38,953 nucleotides of DNA from Lachnospiraceae bacterium (lineage in GTDB: Bacteria > Bacillota > Clostridia > Lachnospirales > Lachnospiraceae): contig CAAGJU010000202.1 of NCBI GenBank assembly GCA_900770225.1, positions 1 to 38,953 of the forward strand. The letters are read 5' to 3'. Shown one piece after another: positions 26,829 through 35,401 of the stretch; positions within the stretch are counted from its first letter, which is position 1; each line of letters starts with the position of its first letter. The notes beneath the pieces were generated by a model. That model had not been told where the DNA came from, did no database searches, and saw only the letters and a list, made by a program, of their open reading frames with translations. The position numbers and the translations under genes are program-made.

Positions 26829-27215
26829 TTATTCATCAAATTCGGTGGTATCCGCTTCCGCCGTTTCATCACTTCCGCCGACCGCACCGCGGATCTTCGT
26901 GATGATATCCGGTGCCATGTCGATGATCTTGCTCACGGCGTCCTCATCCTTCATGGAGATCAGCTTGGTGGTTCCGTCTTTTGCGATCAGAAGAACAGCC
27001 GCAGGACTCATTTTTGCGCCGATACCGCCGGCTCCGTTGTCCTTCGCATTGCCGCCGAAAGCGCCGGCACCCATGCCGAAGGAAACATCCGCCAGAGGGA
27101 TCATGGTGCAGTCGCCTGCCTGTACAGGCTGTCCGACCACGGATTTAGTAGTGAGAAAGTTCTGCAGTCCCTTGTACAGAGAACTGATATTGTTTTCAAA
27201 CGTGTTATCTGCCAT
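26829..27215 (-). CDS. ytfJ: GerW-family sporulation protein YtfJ
   Basis: YtfJ/GerW proteins are made during sporulation and affect germination. The 128-residue protein has the family pattern VVGQPVQAGDCTMIPLADVS followed by the glycine-rich GMGAGAFGG and GAGGIGAKMSPAAVLLI segments. The last 20 residues are acidic. It follows the DUF2953 gene by 23 nt, the ytfI-ytfJ order seen in Bacillus. It suggests that the host, or its ancestors, forms spores. Confidence 0.93.
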   Translation of the reverse strand: MADNTFENNISSLYKGLQNFLTTKSVVGQPVQAGDCTMIPLADVSFGMGAGAFGGNAKDNGAGGIGAKMSPAAVLLIAKDGTTKLISMKDEDAVSKIIDMAPDIITKIRGAVGGSDETAEADTTEFDE

Positions 27216-27238
27216 GAGCTGTTCCTCCTGTTTCTGAA

Positions 27239-28375
27239 TCAGGCCGCCTGCCCGGCGTCCTTTCTGCTGCGGCGGAAAATTCTCTTTGCGCCTTTTTCTT
27301 TCCTTGTTTCTTCTGAAGTGCTTTCGGAAGTCGTCCCGTGGTTTTTCGCCCGGCTGATCCTCTTCCGCAATGCTCTGAAATCTCTGTTAAACCAGATCTT
27401 CAATCCTCTTACAAGTACAATGATCAGAAAAAAATGACCGGAAGCCTTTACATCCGCCTCGAGCTTTTTTTCCGTAAAATCCGGCCGGATCTCCAGGCTC
27501 TCCGGCATCACAGGATACAGTGCCGCGACGATGCCCAGGATCTTTCCTGTGTCTGACGGGTCCTCTGTACCGAATTCCACATATCCTGTGATCCTCCGCG
27601 GGAGGACATGTCGCAGGATGCCGCCACCCTGGCGGATCAGCAGCTCTTTCACCCGGTCAAAATCATCCGATCCGAAATATTCGAGCCAGTCGCCGATCTC
27701 TCTCAGCTTCTTCACTGCCTGACCGATCTTCTTCTTGATCTTCCCGATCAGTGCAGCCAGTCTCGCATATAATTTTTCCGCAGGTGAGGGGCTTTTTCTG
27801 TGATAGACACCGGGACGCATAGTCGTTTTTTCTGTGGACGCATCCGGCATGTATTTCCATCTGCCCGGCTCAACCACAGGTTTCTTTCTGGCGCTTCCGT
27901 CAGCGTTTCTTCCCGATGGCATCCGGCTCTGCTGTTCCCTGCCGGCACCCGGGCCCTGCCTGCTGTTATCTGCAGTATCTCCGTTTTCTGTCCGGCCGTT
28001 ATCCGCGTTTTCTCCGCTTTCTTTCCGGCCGTTATCCCCGGCCTCTCCGGCTGAAGAAGCAGCCTCTGATCCGGAGGACTCACCCGTCTTCTCTCTGTGC
28101 TTTCGGATCAGACGGAGCAGCGGAATGCCGAAGATCCTTACTTCGCCGCCCTTTTTATTTTTTCCATCGGTTCGATGAAAAAATCCTGTCGCATGCACGA
28201 CATGAAACAGCCACCAGATCCTGCCGTCGGCCTGTATCTCATCTCCATGCTTCGTAAATGTCCCGCTGTAACAAAAGGGAAAGAAAAGCAGGAGTGCGAC
28301 AAGAATCGCCAGGATGATCAGGATAACCAGCAGTACCTTCCCGATCCCCAGTAAAACCATCAAGAACACCGCCAT
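27239..28375 (-). CDS. DUF2953 membrane protein (YtfI-like)
   Basis: The 378-residue protein has an N-terminal transmembrane helix (about 8-32) and the DUF2953 pattern of YtfI: YSGTFTKHGDEIQADGRIWWLFHVV, a conserved middle domain (GQAVKKLREIGDWLEYFGSDDFDRVKELL, split here by family spacing) and C-terminal TGYVEFGTEDPSDTGKILGI. Residues 95-165 are a low-complexity insert rich in Gly, Glu, Asn and Ser. It is probably a membrane partner of YtfJ. The function is unknown. Confidence 0.8.
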   Translation of the reverse strand: MAVFLMVLLGIGKVLLVILIILAILVALLLFFPFCYSGTFTKHGDEIQADGRIWWLFHVVHATGFFHRTDGKNKKGGEVRIFGIPLLRLIRKHREKTGESSGSEAASSAGEAGDNGRKESGENADNGRTENGDTADNSRQGPGAGREQQSRMPSGRNADGSARKKPVVEPGRWKYMPDASTEKTTMRPGVYHRKSPSPAEKLYARLAALIGKIKKKIGQAVKKLREIGDWLEYFGSDDFDRVKELLIRQGGGILRHVLPRRITGYVEFGTEDPSDTGKILGIVAALYPVMPESLEIRPDFTEKKLEADVKASGHFFLIIVLVRGLKIWFNRDFRALRKRISRAKNHGTTSESTSEETRKEKGAKRIFRRSRKDAGQAA

Positions 28376-28400
28376 AACATTTCTCCATCATCTGCGGTCA

Positions 28401-28745
28401 TCAGTTTACATCTGTCTCATCGCGTTTCTTCAGATACGAAACCATATCTCCTGTTCCCGTATCCCGGTATGCATCCTCCGCGATTCGCCTTACTGTCTCA
28501 AATGCCTCAGATCTTCCGATCGCCAGTCCGACAATTTCGGGCAGTGATGCACTGATCCGCTCATCTGACAGATATCTGGCTTCCAGAATATCCAGCTGAT
28601 CCACGCCATTGGAAGCAAACGTGATCAGGTAAAGATGCGGAAAAGGAGCATCCCGGTCAACTGCCCGCAATATTTTTTCCCGGACAGCGGCAGCTTTGTC
28701 ACCCAGATAAAGTTTTTTCAGGTATTTCTTTCTGCCGGAACCCAT
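28401..28745 (-). CDS. Small conserved-looking protein of unknown function
   Basis: I do not recognise the family. The 114-residue protein is soluble, with a basic N-terminus (GSGRKKYLKKLYLGDKAA) and an alpha/beta body (FPHLYLITFASNGVDQLDILEA; ERISASLPEIVGLAIGRSEA; VRRIAEDAYRDTGTGDMVSYLKK). Its ATG overlaps the end of the Nudix gene by 28 nt and it precedes the DUF2953 gene by 25 nt, so it is embedded in that operon. The overlap suggests coupled translation with the Nudix gene. Confidence 0.75.
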   Translation of the reverse strand: MGSGRKKYLKKLYLGDKAAAVREKILRAVDRDAPFPHLYLITFASNGVDQLDILEARYLSDERISASLPEIVGLAIGRSEAFETVRRIAEDAYRDTGTGDMVSYLKKRDETDVN

Positions 28746-29173
28746 AACCCCGCTTTCTTCATTTCCAGATACATGGAAAAACCCTTTTCAAGAATCTGTC
28801 TCTCATTGGCAAATTTCAGCAGATGATACGCCTCATGATATTTGTAATAACCGGAATCGATAAAATACTCTTCCCACTGAGGCTTGCTGTAATAATTTCC
28901 GGATTTCATCAGGAACCAGTGGACTTCCTTTTCAACCTCACCTTCCGGTACACTGAAACTGTATCGGCTCGTACCGATAAATTTTTCTATAACGGCTTTT
29001 GCCCCTGATTCCTCTCTTACTTCTCTGAGAGCGGTTTCCTCATAGCTCTCTCCATCTTCCACGGTGCCTTTTGGCAGCACCCATCCTTCATACCGGCTTC
29101 GGTAGTTTTTATACAGGACGAGAATCTTGCCGCGAAAAATCACAAGGCCGCCGCAGCTTGTCGCGTGTAACAC
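28718..29173 (-). CDS. Nudix hydrolase
   Basis: Nudix enzymes hydrolyse nucleoside diphosphates linked to another group. The 151-residue protein has the complete box at 36-58: G, then E at 42, REV at 50-52 and EESGA at 54-58. The N-terminal GGLVIFRGKILVLYKN strand is typical. The C-terminal part (KYHEAYHLLKFANER) resembles diadenosine polyphosphate hydrolase-type members, but the substrate is unknown. The start is GTG with GGGAG 9 nt upstream, and a good promoter precedes it. Confidence 0.9.
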   Translation of the reverse strand: MLHATSCGGLVIFRGKILVLYKNYRSRYEGWVLPKGTVEDGESYEETALREVREESGAKAVIEKFIGTSRYSFSVPEGEVEKEVHWFLMKSGNYYSKPQWEEYFIDSGYYKYHEAYHLLKFANERQILEKGFSMYLEMKKAGLWVPAERNT

Positions 29174-29230
29174 AGTGCAGCTCTCCCAACCAGGTTTTTT
29201 TCAAATCTTTACTCTTCTACCTGTTCTGGA

Positions 29231-29259
29231 ATTATACGCTTTTTCACAGTCTGCCGCAA
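29231..29259 (-). promoter_or_regulatory. Promoter of the Nudix-DUF2953-ytfJ genes
   Basis: A perfect TATAAT is spaced by 17 bp from TTGCGG on the minus strand, about 58 nt before the Nudix start. It separates this group from the PBP gene upstream. Confidence 0.7.
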
Positions 29260-29304
29260 CCGTCTGCGGTAAACATCCCTATCCTGCAGGAAGCCACATC
29301 ACGG

Positions 29305-30798
29305 TCAGCCCCCGAAATAGGCACTGAACATCTGCCCCGCGAGCGGTGCTGCCGAGTACACACCGTTGCCGCCGCCCTCAACGAGCACACAGACCACAAT
29401 ATCGTTATTGCCGGTATTCGACCATCCGACAAACCAGGAGTGTGCGGTGCCGGCCGATACATCTCCGTACTCCGCCGTTCCCGTTTTTCCGATAATGTTA
29501 TAGGGCAGAGATGAAAGTTCACTGGCCGTTCCGTATTCCGTGACACCCTGCATGACGGAAGCCAGTGCAGATGCCTCATCTGCCGTCATGACCTGACCAT
29601 AGGACGTGGAGCCCGATCCGCTCACCTGCAGACCGTCTGCGCTCATGACGCGGGATACAAAATTCGGCAGCATCATATTGCCGCCATTGGCGATCGCATC
29701 CGCGATCATGCACATCTGCATCGGCGACGCCTCCGTGTCTCCCTGTCCGATCGCCGTCTGCATGTACAGAGCCGTCGGGGAATCCGCAGTCAGACTGAAG
29801 GTACTCTCGGAGTAAGGGAGAAGCACATTCATCTCCTGATTGAATCCCAGAGATTCCGCTGTCTCCCGCAGAATGTCAGGATCGATCATATTGACAGCCA
29901 TATAGGCAAAAGCGCAGTTGCAGGAATTGGCCATGGCATCCTTGAAATCCTCCTGTCCATGCTGCTCATATCCCGCGCAATGGATGGTAAAACCTGCTTC
30001 CTCATAGGAACCTGTACAGTTATAGGAAAAATTATCGAACGTTCCGTACTGCCGGTAATAAGCGAGCGCCGTAACCATCTTGAATGTCGATCCCGGAGGA
30101 TAGAGTCCCTGCATGGCGCGGTTCATGAAGACACCGTTATCGCTGGAAACCAGGGTATCCCAGTTTTCCTCTACCGTATTGGCATCGAAGCTCGGATTGC
30201 TCCAGTCGACGAGTACATCGCCGGTATCCTCGTCCATGACAAAAACAGCACCCTGCATATTGCCGAGGAGATTCTGCGCCTCCTGCTGCAACGACGGATT
30301 GAGTGTTGTCACCAGTGAATCGCCCTGTTTTTTTTCTTCCTGCAGATCATTCTGCACCTGCGTCACGATATTGGCATGAGAAGTCGTCAGCACACTGTTC
30401 TGCGCCAGCTCCAGCCCGCTTCCGCCATACACCTCGTAGCCGACTGTATGGGCAAAAAGGCTGTTGTACGGATACTGACGCGTCTCATTGCCATCCGCAT
30501 CCGTCACGGTATCTGCCAGCACGGTTGTGCCGTCCGAAGCGAGGATCGGTCCCCTTGTCACCTGGGCCTCCGCCTCCTGCTGCCGCATATTGTAGGAATT
30601 ATTGCTGTATTTGTCCTTCTCATTCAGCTGAAAATAGACAATATACGCGATCAGGGAAACAAAAAGGATAATACTGAACCAGGATACGATCCTGTAAGGT
30701 CTCGTAGCGGTCTTGCGTGAAACCTTATTTTCCTGATCCGTGTTTTCGGAGGGCGAGGTCTTCTCTTGCCTGTTTTTCGATTTTTTCTGATAGGTCAT
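29305..30798 (-). CDS. Class B penicillin-binding protein (PbpA-like)
   Basis: Class B PBPs cross-link peptidoglycan and work with FtsW/RodA-type polymerases. The 497-residue protein has one transmembrane helix (about 38-57) and a transpeptidase domain with all three motifs: STFK (S237-K240), SCN (292-294) and KTGT (438-441). There is no PASTA domain. It lies downstream of the FtsW/RodA gene and overlaps it by 74 nt. The ATG at 30798 is supported by GGGAG 7 nt upstream. The pair resembles the actinobacterial and clostridial RodA-PbpA pair; a septal or sporulation role cannot be told. Confidence 0.93.
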   Translation of the reverse strand: MTYQKKSKNRQEKTSPSENTDQENKVSRKTATRPYRIVSWFSIILFVSLIAYIVYFQLNEKDKYSNNSYNMRQQEAEAQVTRGPILASDGTTVLADTVTDADGNETRQYPYNSLFAHTVGYEVYGGSGLELAQNSVLTTSHANIVTQVQNDLQEEKKQGDSLVTTLNPSLQQEAQNLLGNMQGAVFVMDEDTGDVLVDWSNPSFDANTVEENWDTLVSSDNGVFMNRAMQGLYPPGSTFKMVTALAYYRQYGTFDNFSYNCTGSYEEAGFTIHCAGYEQHGQEDFKDAMANSCNCAFAYMAVNMIDPDILRETAESLGFNQEMNVLLPYSESTFSLTADSPTALYMQTAIGQGDTEASPMQMCMIADAIANGGNMMLPNFVSRVMSADGLQVSGSGSTSYGQVMTADEASALASVMQGVTEYGTASELSSLPYNIIGKTGTAEYGDVSAGTAHSWFVGWSNTGNNDIVVCVLVEGGGNGVYSAAPLAGQMFSAYFGG

Positions 30799-32389
30799 CG
30801 CTTTCTCCCGACTGATTTGCTACATCCTGCATGTATGCGTCCTGCTGTGTTCTGTCACGGCTCAGATCATAGGTATTGCGCACGGGCTTCTTTCTGCGAT
30901 CGCGGCTGATTCCGTTCTGCCGGAGATCATCCACAGCACCTGCGCCATATGCCCTGCCATTCTGTGCTCCGTAGCTGTCCTGCGGACCATAGCCGTTCTG
31001 CGGTCCGTAACCGTTCTGCGGTCTATAGCCCATCTGTGCCTCACGGGCGCGCCGTTCCTCTTCTCTTCTCCTTCTCCGAATTTCCTCATCCTCATCATGC
31101 CGGATCATATACAGTCCCTGGATGATCGAGATCATGATGATGGTACATACAAGCGAACTTCCGCCATAACTGATAAGCGGCAGCGTGATGCCCGTCATGG
31201 GGATAAATTTGGTCGTTCCGCCGACTGTCAGGAATACCTGAAACATGTATTCGGTACCGAGACCCATGGCGACAAGCTTGTAGAACGGACGGTCCAGACG
31301 GAATGCGATGTTGACGATCAGCAGGTACATGCCCATGCAGAGGATGATCAGGCAGATGCCGAACAGGATGCCGAACTCCTCACAGATCGCCGCAAACGTA
31401 AAATCCTCAAAGGCAAGCGGTATCATATCCGGATGTCCCTGACAGAGTCCCGTTCCGAACCAGCCGCCCGCACAGATGCCGAAGAGAGCCTGTGCCAGCT
31501 GATATCCGTTCCCCTGATAATCAGAGAGCGGATCCTTCCATATCTCCACGCGGACACGGATATGATCGAACATGCGATAGCCGATCACAGACGCACCCGC
31601 CATTCCGCCTACGCCGAGGGCAGCATATGCCGGCTGTCTCGTCGCCACGAATACCATGACGATCCATGCGACAAAATAAATGAGTGCCGCACCCAGATCT
31701 GCAGACAATGCAAGGATTCCCACGTGAATGGCAGCCACGATCGTTACGATGACAACACGCCGGAAGTCATGTCTCTCCTGCAGCATACCGGCGACAAAAA
31801 GCACAAAGGTGATCTTGACAAATTCCGAAAAAGCAAATGTCACCCCGCCGATCGATACTGACAGGTTCGCACCGCCGGATATCCGTCCGAAGAGAAGGAC
31901 GACGCCGAGCAGACACACACCGACAACGGCATAAAGCCATGTCAGCTTTGATACCCAGCGCACACGTCTGATGAACACAGGGATGACGAAGCAGATCATC
32001 GTGGATCCGGCAGCGATGATAAACTGTTTTCTGGCCGTATCCATATCCAGTCTCGACTGAATAACCATGCCGATGGAAAGCATCATGCACATGGTGTTCA
32101 GAAGAATCAGCGACGCCCTGCGGTAGATGATCCTGTAGAGGACCTGAACGACCAGCAGATACAGCAGCATGCAGACGAGCATCACGAACATCAGGGGATC
32201 CATGGTGTTCAGGAACATCACGCCATAGCATACGATATTAAACAGAACCATAAGTCCGATCTGCTTCCGCATGATCCGCCGTCTGGATTCCTCGCTCTGT
32301 CTGCGGAGCACCATGAAGGTCTCCACCGTGAACAGCACCATGAGGATGAGCAGCACATATTTAGCTATCTGAGATACAACTGCAGCCAT
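30725..32389 (-). CDS. FtsW/RodA/SpoVE-family glycosyltransferase
   Basis: SEDS proteins polymerise lipid II into glycan strands. The 554-residue protein has about 11-12 transmembrane helices and SEDS motifs: PSEFVKI-like AFSEFVKITFV, SADLGAALIYF, the loop YQGNGYQLAQALFGICAGGW, and GITLPLISYGGSS. The last 130 residues are disordered, with GYGPQN repeats. The reading frame extends 41 codons upstream, but that part comes from the palindromic repeat and lacks similarity to the family, so the ATG at 32389 is chosen; the AGGAAGG site is 11 nt away. It overlaps the PBP gene by 74 nt. Confidence 0.93.
   Translation of the reverse strand: MAAVVSQIAKYVLLILMVLFTVETFMVLRRQSEESRRRIMRKQIGLMVLFNIVCYGVMFLNTMDPLMFVMLVCMLLYLLVVQVLYRIIYRRASLILLNTMCMMLSIGMVIQSRLDMDTARKQFIIAAGSTMICFVIPVFIRRVRWVSKLTWLYAVVGVCLLGVVLLFGRISGGANLSVSIGGVTFAFSEFVKITFVLFVAGMLQERHDFRRVVIVTIVAAIHVGILALSADLGAALIYFVAWIVMVFVATRQPAYAALGVGGMAGASVIGYRMFDHIRVRVEIWKDPLSDYQGNGYQLAQALFGICAGGWFGTGLCQGHPDMIPLAFEDFTFAAICEEFGILFGICLIILCMGMYLLIVNIAFRLDRPFYKLVAMGLGTEYMFQVFLTVGGTTKFIPMTGITLPLISYGGSSLVCTIIMISIIQGLYMIRHDEDEEIRRRRREEERRAREAQMGYRPQNGYGPQNGYGPQDSYGAQNGRAYGAGAVDDLRQNGISRDRRKKPVRNTYDLSRDRTQQDAYMQDVANQSGESDDLSEKIEKQAREDLALRKHGSGK
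30959..31030 (-). repeat. Four 18-bp tandem repeats in the rodA-like gene
   Basis: Units at 30959, 30977, 30995 and 31013 encode GYRPQN, GYGPQN, GYGPQD and SYGAQN. The repeat lies in the cytoplasmic tail. Confidence 0.9.
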
Positions 32390-32425
32390 AAGCTTCGGTA
32401 TTTCCTTCCTCAGTAAATAACTGAA

Positions 32426-32554
32426 TGCAGATGCCTCCACCCGCAACACGCTCTCGCTCGTCCTCGACGCAACGGTAGTAAGCTCGTCCATCGCTTCGCT
32501 CGTACTCGCCAACCACCGGCGTCTGCGGATGGTTGCGGGTTGGAGGCATCTGCA
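32426..32554. repeat. Family A palindromic element, complete copy A2
   Basis: The arms TGCAGATGCCTCCA and TGGAGGCATCTGCA are perfect complements, and CCCGCAAC/GTTGCGGG extends the match with a single extra base. Between them lies a core of about 60 bp rich in GAGCG/CGCTC. It sits between the U32 gene stop and the FtsW/RodA start. The same sequence, with the right arm only, appears at 1-62. Confidence 0.92.
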
Positions 32555-32608
32555 TCTCTGGTTTTACGGCCCATACTCTAATCAGTACAATTTTGCGCGT
32601 TGCTTTAC

Positions 32609-35017
32609 TTACTCAACGCCTCGGCGGAAATGTCCGTGCGTTGTCTCCGGCATGCGGAAATTCTTCACCTCTTCACAGCCTTCGAACAGATGAAGAAACA
32701 GGCCTGCAATATTTCTGACTTCCTCGCCGCTTTCTACGGTAAACATGACACGCACAGATGCCGGGTGAAGACGTCTCACCGCTTCCACCTCTGTATGAAG
32801 ACTCGCTGGGATACTGTTATAGATAATATTGAAACAGGAATCGCACACGCATTCGACAGGGAAAGAGGCTCCCCTGCGGTCTGTCATCGAGAGATTGGCA
32901 TGGCGGTGATCACAGCCGTCCAGTGTCTTTTTCAGGCAGTGCGTACTGATCATCATGGGCGTCCGCCCGTAGATGATCAGTTCTGTCGATCCGCCTCTCC
33001 TGTCTTTCAGTTCTCCTGCGTTCAGCTCCCACGGCGCCGTAAAACGCATAACCCCGCTGCGCATGAGAAAGCGCACAGCGCGTGAATTCATCGTGTAAAG
33101 TCCGGCGTCAGCGACCACAAGCCCGGACATGCCCATGGAACAGAGCAGTCCGTATTCCTCCAGATTCTTTACGAGGATACCGTCCTCATCCGAGCCACTG
33201 CGATACCTGTCATAGGAAACACAGGCACGGCGGATTCTGTCTTCATCCGAATGTCTCATGACAAAGGGGAGCTCCAGCCGGATATTTTTTCCGGCAGCAT
33301 CTACCAGATCCGAATCTGTCAGATAGCTCTGCAGATACAGCCGGTCCGCCCCGCGGACCTCTGACAATGCTGCAAGCTGTTCCCTCGTCCTGCAGGAAAA
33401 CCACACCGGGATCTGTCCGTCAGCAGGCATGCTTCCCTTATTGTTCCCGGGTACCGGTTGTCCCTGTTCCATATCAGTGCCGGATACTGGCTGTCTCTGT
33501 ACAGTATCAGCGCCTGACATCAATGGACTCCGTTCCGTATCAGCGCCTGATATCAATGGACTCCGTTCCGTATCAGCACCGGATATTAAACGTCCATGGT
33601 CTGCAGCATCAGCATGAACGTCATCCGTCATCTTCCGTGCAAAAAGTTGATTAATCTGTTCCGACAGTCCACGAAATGCTTCCCGGCGCAGCTCATTCAG
33701 CATTTTTACAGGCACGAACAGATCGTCCGTCATATGGATATCCAGTGACAGGAAGAAAAATTCACTGCCGCCCGTCCGGTCAATCTGTTTTCGCACGCGG
33801 TCTTCGGTCACCGGACATTTTTCCGCCTTCTGCACACCGCTCATGCGGCAGCTGTACGAAGCATGGCGATCGTCTCTGTCTTCCCATGTGCAGTTAAAAA
33901 CGGCCTCTCCGGAATCCTCTGAAAGCGTCAAGTCACCCCGGATGCCGGCCTGCAGTTTTGCCAGTGCTTCCTGACTCTGCATAGCCGAGCGCATCTGCTC
34001 CGTGAGGTCCTGCGCGCGTTTCTGTCTGACATCATTCAGTTTTTCGTTGTGTAACGCCACCATAGAGCGGCCGTTATGTTCAAGGAAACATCCGCAGCTG
34101 AAGCCGTCGCGGTTGAACAGATCCCAGAGCATCTGGTGATCCTCCGGGGATACCTGATAGGATAATGTATGGCCGGAAGCCACAAGCTCCTGCGCCATGT
34201 CCAGATACTTTCTGTACACAGAAACTACGCCATAGGTATAGGCAGGCTTCTTCATCCGGCCTTCAATCTTGAAGGATATAATACCGGCCTTCAGCATGTC
34301 CGGCAGAATATCAATGGCGCACATATCCTTCAGATTGAGCGGATATCGTTCATCCGGGCGGTTCAGTCTGCGTTTTCCCTCATACACATCAAAGGGCAGA
34401 CGGCAGACGCCCGCACATCTTCCCCTGTTTCCGCTTCTGCCGCCGATCATGCTGCTCATGAGACACTGTCCCGAGTAGCTGTAGCACATGGCACCGTGAA
34501 CAAAAGCCTCGATCTCCATATGCGTCTGATCATAGATCCCGCGGATTTCCCGCAGGCTGAGTTCTCTGGCGGGAACTACACGGACAAGCCCTTCCTTCTG
34601 AAGAAAAGAAGCACCCTCCGGCCCCGTCACAGTCATCTGCGTACTGGCGTGCAGCGGAAGGTCCGGCCAGAGGTCGCGGAGCATACTTATGGCACCAAAA
34701 TCCTGAATAATGGCGCCATCCAGTCCACTCTCCACATACGGTCGGATCCAGGATGCCAGATCCTTCTCCAGTTCATCTTCCTTCATGAGCGTATTGACCG
34801 TGAGATAAAGTTTTCTCCCCAGTCTGTGCGCCAGGCGAATGGCATCGACCAGTTCTTCTCTCCCCGGATTGTCAGCATACGCTCTCGCTCCGAACCTGTC
34901 GCCGCCGATATAAACAGCATCTGCTCCCGCCTCAAAGGCGGCCCGCATGGCTTCTGTTGATCCGGCAGGCGCGAGAAGCTCAGCGTCTTCCTTCCAGCTG
35001 ATTTCTGAGTTTTTCAT
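32609..35017 (-). CDS. U32-family peptidase-like protein
   Basis: U32 proteins such as RlhA and TrhP act on RNA hydroxylation rather than classical proteolysis. The 802-residue product has the N-terminal U32 domain: ELLAPAGSTEAMRAAFEAGADAVY (split), GAIIQDFGAISMLRDLWPDLPLH, and the signature AFVHGAMCYSYSGQCLMSS with GNRGRCAGVCRLPF, whose cysteines may bind a metal cluster. A C-terminal DUF3656-type region (from about 385) completes it. Residues 475-525 are an insert of 11-residue SGADTERSPLI repeats. The ATG overlaps zapA by 38 nt; the ribosome site is weak, suggesting coupling. Confidence 0.92.
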   Translation of the reverse strand: MKNSEISWKEDAELLAPAGSTEAMRAAFEAGADAVYIGGDRFGARAYADNPGREELVDAIRLAHRLGRKLYLTVNTLMKEDELEKDLASWIRPYVESGLDGAIIQDFGAISMLRDLWPDLPLHASTQMTVTGPEGASFLQKEGLVRVVPARELSLREIRGIYDQTHMEIEAFVHGAMCYSYSGQCLMSSMIGGRSGNRGRCAGVCRLPFDVYEGKRRLNRPDERYPLNLKDMCAIDILPDMLKAGIISFKIEGRMKKPAYTYGVVSVYRKYLDMAQELVASGHTLSYQVSPEDHQMLWDLFNRDGFSCGCFLEHNGRSMVALHNEKLNDVRQKRAQDLTEQMRSAMQSQEALAKLQAGIRGDLTLSEDSGEAVFNCTWEDRDDRHASYSCRMSGVQKAEKCPVTEDRVRKQIDRTGGSEFFFLSLDIHMTDDLFVPVKMLNELRREAFRGLSEQINQLFARKMTDDVHADAADHGRLISGADTERSPLISGADTERSPLMSGADTVQRQPVSGTDMEQGQPVPGNNKGSMPADGQIPVWFSCRTREQLAALSEVRGADRLYLQSYLTDSDLVDAAGKNIRLELPFVMRHSDEDRIRRACVSYDRYRSGSDEDGILVKNLEEYGLLCSMGMSGLVVADAGLYTMNSRAVRFLMRSGVMRFTAPWELNAGELKDRRGGSTELIIYGRTPMMISTHCLKKTLDGCDHRHANLSMTDRRGASFPVECVCDSCFNIIYNSIPASLHTEVEAVRRLHPASVRVMFTVESGEEVRNIAGLFLHLFEGCEEVKNFRMPETTHGHFRRGVE
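33471..33592 (-). repeat. 33-bp tandem repeats in the U32 gene
   Basis: Units at 33504-33536 and 33537-33569 differ at one base, with diverged units on both sides. They encode SGADTERSPLI-type repeats. The near-identity points to recent expansion. Confidence 0.92.
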
Positions 35018-35342
35018 TTTCTTTTTTCAGTCTCTCAACTTCCATCTGGGCAGCGATCAGGTCATGTTTGACATCATATGCACTCTGATCCCTGTTCTCA
35101 ATATCCTGCTCCATGGCATCCGCCTGTTCCTTCGCCTTGAAATAATCATCGGCGATGTTCAGTGAGAGCAGGGTGGATTTCATATCCTGTGTGAGATGGC
35201 CGTAGCCTCTGGACGCTGCCAGTTCGCTGATCTTGTTATTCAGATAAAAAGCCACTCTCTGCAGATATTCCTCGCTCTCATAGCCGCTGAGGGTGACTGC
35301 CTTTCCGTCAATCAGAACTTTCACTGCATGTTTCTCTGCCAT
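34980..35342 (-). CDS. zapA: Cell division protein ZapA
   Basis: ZapA bundles FtsZ filaments at the division site. The 120-residue protein has the family N-terminal domain (KVLIDGKAVTLSGYESEEYLQRVAFYLNN) and a C-terminal coiled coil (about 65-118). GAAGGAG precedes the ATG. It lies 59 nt after ruvB, and its end overlaps the U32 gene, an order typical of Clostridia. Confidence 0.93.
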   Translation of the reverse strand: MAEKHAVKVLIDGKAVTLSGYESEEYLQRVAFYLNNKISELAASRGYGHLTQDMKSTLLSLNIADDYFKAKEQADAMEQDIENRDQSAYDVKHDLIAAQMEVERLKKENEKLRNQLEGRR

Positions 35343-35401
35343 GATGTTCTCCTTCTACTGTGTTTTTTCATCCATGGATTGGTGCGCACACAGCACACCT
35401 G

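Noticed and set aside
32426..32554. CRISPR-like array
   Set aside because: The repeats are single interspersed palindromes, not regularly spaced direct repeats, and there are no cas genes.
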